A stretch of DNA of 41,236 nucleotides from Specibacter cremeus (GTDB lineage Bacteria > Actinomycetota > Actinomycetes > Actinomycetales > Micrococcaceae): positions 40,754 to 81,989 of the forward strand of contig NZ_RWKQ01000019.1 in the NCBI RefSeq assembly GCF_003946885.1, in the 5' to 3' direction. The position numbers were made by a program, and so were the translations under genes. The notes beneath the pieces are model-generated. The model was not told the DNA's origin. It saw nothing but the letters and a program-made list of their open reading frames with translations, and ran no database searches. Shown here piece by piece: positions 38,214-41,236 of this stretch (positions within the stretch are counted from its first letter, which is position 1; each line of letters begins with the position of its first letter).

Positions 38214-40076
38214 ATGGCTTCACCCATTGAGGACTACGCGCTCCTGTCCGACCTGCATACCGGCGCGCTGGTCGGCCGGGACGGCAGCATCGACTGGTTG
38301 TGTTTCCCGCGCTTCGACTCGCCGTCCGTGTTCGCAAACCTGCTCGGCACCCAGGACAACGGCCGCTGGCTGATGGCACCGGTGGGCGGCAACGCCCGCG
38401 TCGTCAGCCGTGAGTACGTGGACAGAACGTTCGTGCTGCAGACCGTGTGGGAGACTGACAGCGGCGGGGTGCTCATCACCGAGTTCATGCCCGTGGGGGA
38501 CAGGCGCGCGTCGATCGTGCGGCGCATCCAGGGCCTTGTCGGTTCCGTGGACATCCACCAGGAGATCACCGTCCGGTTCGGCTACGGCAAGGTGCTGCCG
38601 TGGGTGCGGCGCGTGCGGGAGGCGGACGGCGTGGAGGCCGTGGTGGGCGTGGCCGGACCCGACGCCGTGGTGCTGCGCGGCAACCAGCTGCCGCACGCCT
38701 CCGACCACAAGCACGCGGGCACGTTCACCGTGCGCGCCGGCGAGCACGTGGACCAGGAGCTGACCTGGTACCCGTCGCACCGGGACGTGCCGCCGGGCAT
38801 CGACATCGACGCCGCGCTGGCGGAGACGGTGCGCTACTGGGAGAAGTGGGCGGCCCGTTACAACCAGGACGGCAAGTACGCCCCGGCCGTGGAACGGTCC
38901 CTGCTGGTGCTTCGGGCGCTGACCCACGAGGACACCGGCGGGATCGTCGCCGCCCCGACCACGTCGCTGCCGGAGGACTTCGGCGGGGCGCGCAACTGGG
39001 ACTACAGGTATTGCTGGCTGCGCGACGCCGCCCTGACGCTGGAGGCCATGCTCACGCACGGCTACGCCCAGGAGGCGTTGAAGTGGCGGGACTGGCTGCT
39101 GCGCGCCGTCGCCGGCGACCCGGAGGACCTGCAGATCATGTACGGGCTGGCCGGCGAACGCGAGCTGGCCGAGGAGGACCTCGAGCACCTGCCCGGCTAT
39201 GAGGGCGCCATCCCCGTGCGCATCGGCAACGGCGCCGTCGGCCAATACCAGGCCGACGTCGTCGGGGAGGTCCTCGTCGCGTTGGAGAAGCTGCGCCTGG
39301 CCGGCGGCCACGAGGACCACTTCTCCTGGCCGCTGCAGCAGTCAATGCTGCATTTCGTCGACAACCACCTCACGGACCAGGACCACGGCATCTGGGAGAT
39401 GCGCGGGGACCTGCAGCACTTCACGCATTCGCGGGTCATGATGTGGGCGGCGTTCGACTGTGGCGTGCGGGCCGTGCGCGACCACGGCCTGCACGGCCCG
39501 GTGGAGCGCTGGGAACAGTTGCGGGAGCAGCTGCGCGAGGAGATCCTCGAACACGGCTTCAACAAGGAGCTGAACTCGTTCACCCAGACCTACGGGGGCA
39601 CCACCACGGACGCGTCGCTGCTCGTCATCCCCCAGGTGGGTTTCCTGCCGTACAAGGACCCCATGATGCTGGGCACCGTGGCGGCCCTGGAGCGTGAACT
39701 TATCGGCGACCACGGCCTGATCATGCGCTACCGGACGGAGACCGGGTTGGACGGTCTGGAGCCGGGCGAGCACCCGTTCCTGGCCTGCTCGTTCTGGCTC
39801 GTGGAGCAGTACGCGCACGTCGGGCGGCGGCAGGACGCCCTGGCGCTGATGGACAAGCTGGTGGCGCTGTCCAACGAGCTGGGACTGCTCAGCGAGGAGT
39901 ACGACATGGGGCAGGGCCGGATGGCCGGGAATTTCCCGCAGGCGTTCTCACACTTGGCGCTCGTGCGCGCCGCCGACGCCCTGCACGGGACCGAACAGCT
40001 GAGTCTGGCCACGGACGCGATCAACATCATCCGCCCGCTGGAGCAGGAGCAGGCCGCCGCGCCGGGCCCGGCATGA
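38214..40076 (+). CDS. Glycoside hydrolase family 15 protein (trehalase/glucoamylase-like)
   Basis: GH15 enzyme of 620 residues. The N-terminal segment SPIEDYALLSDLHTGALVGRDGSIDWLCFPRFDSPS and beta-sandwich are followed by an (alpha/alpha)6 barrel with DFGGARNWDYRYCWLRDAALT (about 260) and GIWEMRGDLQHFTHSRVMMWAAFD (about 392), which contains the likely general acid Glu. Mycobacterial relatives of this type act as cytoplasmic trehalases, so trehalose is a reasonable substrate; alpha-glucans remain possible. There is no signal peptide. Its TGA overlaps the azlC start (ATGA). Confidence 0.9.
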   Translation: MASPIEDYALLSDLHTGALVGRDGSIDWLCFPRFDSPSVFANLLGTQDNGRWLMAPVGGNARVVSREYVDRTFVLQTVWETDSGGVLITEFMPVGDRRASIVRRIQGLVGSVDIHQEITVRFGYGKVLPWVRRVREADGVEAVVGVAGPDAVVLRGNQLPHASDHKHAGTFTVRAGEHVDQELTWYPSHRDVPPGIDIDAALAETVRYWEKWAARYNQDGKYAPAVERSLLVLRALTHEDTGGIVAAPTTSLPEDFGGARNWDYRYCWLRDAALTLEAMLTHGYAQEALKWRDWLLRAVAGDPEDLQIMYGLAGERELAEEDLEHLPGYEGAIPVRIGNGAVGQYQADVVGEVLVALEKLRLAGGHEDHFSWPLQQSMLHFVDNHLTDQDHGIWEMRGDLQHFTHSRVMMWAAFDCGVRAVRDHGLHGPVERWEQLREQLREEILEHGFNKELNSFTQTYGGTTTDASLLVIPQVGFLPYKDPMMLGTVAALERELIGDHGLIMRYRTETGLDGLEPGEHPFLACSFWLVEQYAHVGRRQDALALMDKLVALSNELGLLSEEYDMGQGRMAGNFPQAFSHLALVRAADALHGTEQLSLATDAINIIRPLEQEQAAAPGPA

Positions 40077-40825
40077 GACTGCGGGACTCCCCGGCGGCCC
40101 GGATCGGCGCCTCGATCGCCATCGCCACCGGCCTGTACGGCGTGTCCTTCGGGGCGCTGTCCGTGGCGGCCGGACTGGACCTCTGGCAGACCATGGCGTT
40201 GAGCCTGCTGCTGTTCAGCGGCGGCTCCCAGTTCGCGTTCATCGGCGTGGTCGCCGGTGGCGGCACGGGTGTGGCGGCCATGAGCGCCGCGGCCCTGCTG
40301 GGCATCCGCAACGGCGTGTACGGCATGCAGCTGAACGCGCTGCTGCGCCCGGCCGGGTGGCGGCGGTTCGTGGCCGCCCAGTTCACCATCGACGAATCGA
40401 CGGCGACGGCCACCGGCCAGACCGATCCGGATGAGCGGAAACGCGGCTTCTGGGTAGCCGGGGTGGGCGTCTTCGTCCTCTGGAACCTGTTCACGGCCAT
40501 CGGCGCGCTCGCCGGCGCCGCGATGGGAGACCCGAAACAGTGGGGCCTGGATGGCGCGGCCGTGGCCGCGTTCCTGGGCCTGCTGTGGCCACGCGTCAGG
40601 GCGTTCCAGCCGGCCGCCATCGCCGTCGTGTGTGCGGTTGCCACGCTGCTGGCCGTGCCGTTCGTGCCGCCGGGCGTGCCGATCCTGGTCGCCGCCGTCG
40701 TCGCCGCCGGGATCGGCTGGTTCCGGCACCGCAACGTCCGCCACGACGCCGACGGCATGGAGCCGGACGTTGAACCGTACGCGCACCACGGCGGCGCCGC
40801 CCTCGAGCCGGGGGAGCGCGCATGA
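40073..40825 (+). CDS. azlC: AzlC-family branched-chain amino acid exporter subunit
   Basis: Membrane protein of 250 residues, the large subunit of an AzlCD (LIV-E type) exporter. The family motif is IATGLYGVSFGALSVAAGLDLWQTMALSLLLFSGGSQFAFIGV, with ALLGIRNGVYGMQL and FTIDESTA later. The C-terminal tail of about 35 residues is hydrophilic and longer than usual. It overlaps both the GH15 gene and azlD by 4 bp. Confidence 0.92.
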   Translation: MRLRDSPAARIGASIAIATGLYGVSFGALSVAAGLDLWQTMALSLLLFSGGSQFAFIGVVAGGGTGVAAMSAAALLGIRNGVYGMQLNALLRPAGWRRFVAAQFTIDESTATATGQTDPDERKRGFWVAGVGVFVLWNLFTAIGALAGAAMGDPKQWGLDGAAVAAFLGLLWPRVRAFQPAAIAVVCAVATLLAVPFVPPGVPILVAAVVAAGIGWFRHRNVRHDADGMEPDVEPYAHHGGAALEPGERA

Positions 40826-41133
40826 GCCTGTGGCCGTGGGTGTTGCTGGCCGCACTGTTGGCGTATGCGACGAAACTGCTCGGCTATCTGGTGCCGGGCA
40901 GGTGGCTGGCGAACCCGCGGATGTCGCACCTGGCCGGCACGTTGACCATCGGCCTGCTGGCGTCGCTGACGGTGGTCAACGCGGCGGCCAGCGGGACCGC
41001 CGTCGTGCTTGACGCCCGGATCGGCGCGCTGGTCGCGGCCGCGACCGCACTGTTGCTGCGTGCCCCGTTCCTCGTGGTGGTGCTGGTGGGCGCGCTTGCC
41101 GCGGCCGGGCTCCGCCTGCTCGGCGTGCCCTGA
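40822..41133 (+). CDS. azlD: AzlD-family branched-chain amino acid exporter subunit
   Basis: Small membrane protein of 103 residues with four hydrophobic helices (LWPWVLLAALLAYATKLLGY, LAGTLTIGLLASLTVVNAA, ALVAAATALLLRAPFLVVVLVGALAAAGLRLLG). It is the usual partner of AzlC, and its start overlaps the azlC stop (ATGA). Confidence 0.92.
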   Translation: MSLWPWVLLAALLAYATKLLGYLVPGRWLANPRMSHLAGTLTIGLLASLTVVNAAASGTAVVLDARIGALVAAATALLLRAPFLVVVLVGALAAAGLRLLGVP

Positions 41134-41166
41134 ACCGTGGCCCGGGATCTAGCCCGAAGTTACGTG

Positions 41167-41207
41167 GGCTTTCTGCCCGGTTTCGTTGAGTTTCCGGGTG
41201 GAAAGCC
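41167..41207 (+). terminator. Terminator hairpin after azlD
   Basis: GGCTTTC (41167-41173) pairs with GAAAGCC (41201-41207) and, after a symmetric TG/TG mismatch, CCCGG pairs with CCGGG around a 13-nt loop. The following TTCTTTC is moderately T-rich. It lies 34 bp after the azlD stop, the end of the GH15-azlCD operon. Confidence 0.75.
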
Positions 41208-41236
41208 TTCTTTCGGCCTAAATATGTAGTCAGAAT

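Overview
The window is high-GC DNA, almost fully coding, with frequent 4-bp start/stop overlaps (ATGA, GTGA), TANNNT -10 boxes placed 5-7 nt before some start codons, a fruR-fruK-fruA-ptsI-ptsH cluster, an ECF41 sigma factor, and dispersed GGTGGTCGAGCTTGTCGAGACC-type repeats. Together these suggest an actinobacterium, most likely Micrococcales of the Arthrobacter type. The taxonomic call is an inference. No rRNA, tRNA, CRISPR array, prophage or intact insertion sequence was seen.

Left part (1-8779): a YtcJ-type amidohydrolase is divergent from a seven-gene operon. That operon encodes a zinc alcohol dehydrogenase, an aldo/keto reductase-like protein, four tandem paralogous HSL-family esterases and a Bcr/CflA-type MFS exporter. 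It looks like an ester/alcohol (possibly amide) catabolic unit of unknown substrate. An 18-bp pseudo-palindrome over the -10 box of this operon recurs (16/18 identical) over the -10 box of a family-5 oligopeptide-type ABC transporter operon 19 kb away (15144-20289). The two units are therefore probably one regulon for import and degradation of a common compound. No obvious cognate regulator lies in the window.

Middle part (8823-27454): a LuxR-type regulator with an FAD oxidoreductase; a gene graveyard holding a decayed DDE transposase fused end-to-end to the N-terminal third of a SIR2-like, defence-type protein; an ECF41 sigma factor with its COE-type epimerase partner (frameshifted) and a matching ECF41 promoter; a VOC protein; the ABC operon (with a fused permease-ATPase); a pyridoxal kinase, a small GNAT protein and an SDR; a repeat/hairpin region; a heavily decayed MHS-family transporter; and an MBL-fold hydrolase beside a type I sulfatase.

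Right part (27466-41236): the complete fructose PTS operon with a readable promoter, nested operator repeats and a CRP/GlxR-like site. The EIIABC gene carries a 16-bp-arm palindrome in its EIIA-EIIB linker. It is followed by a perfect 27-bp-arm hairpin, a small esterase, a DUF2871 membrane protein, a hypothetical protein, a DUF445 protein, a glycerophosphodiesterase, a GH15 enzyme translationally coupled to azlC-azlD, and a terminator.

The most rewarding points for follow-up are the shared operator joining the two halves of the putative ester regulon, the four-esterase array, the ECF41 pair with its own promoter, the palindromes (one inside a PTS gene), and the SIR2/transposase junction.
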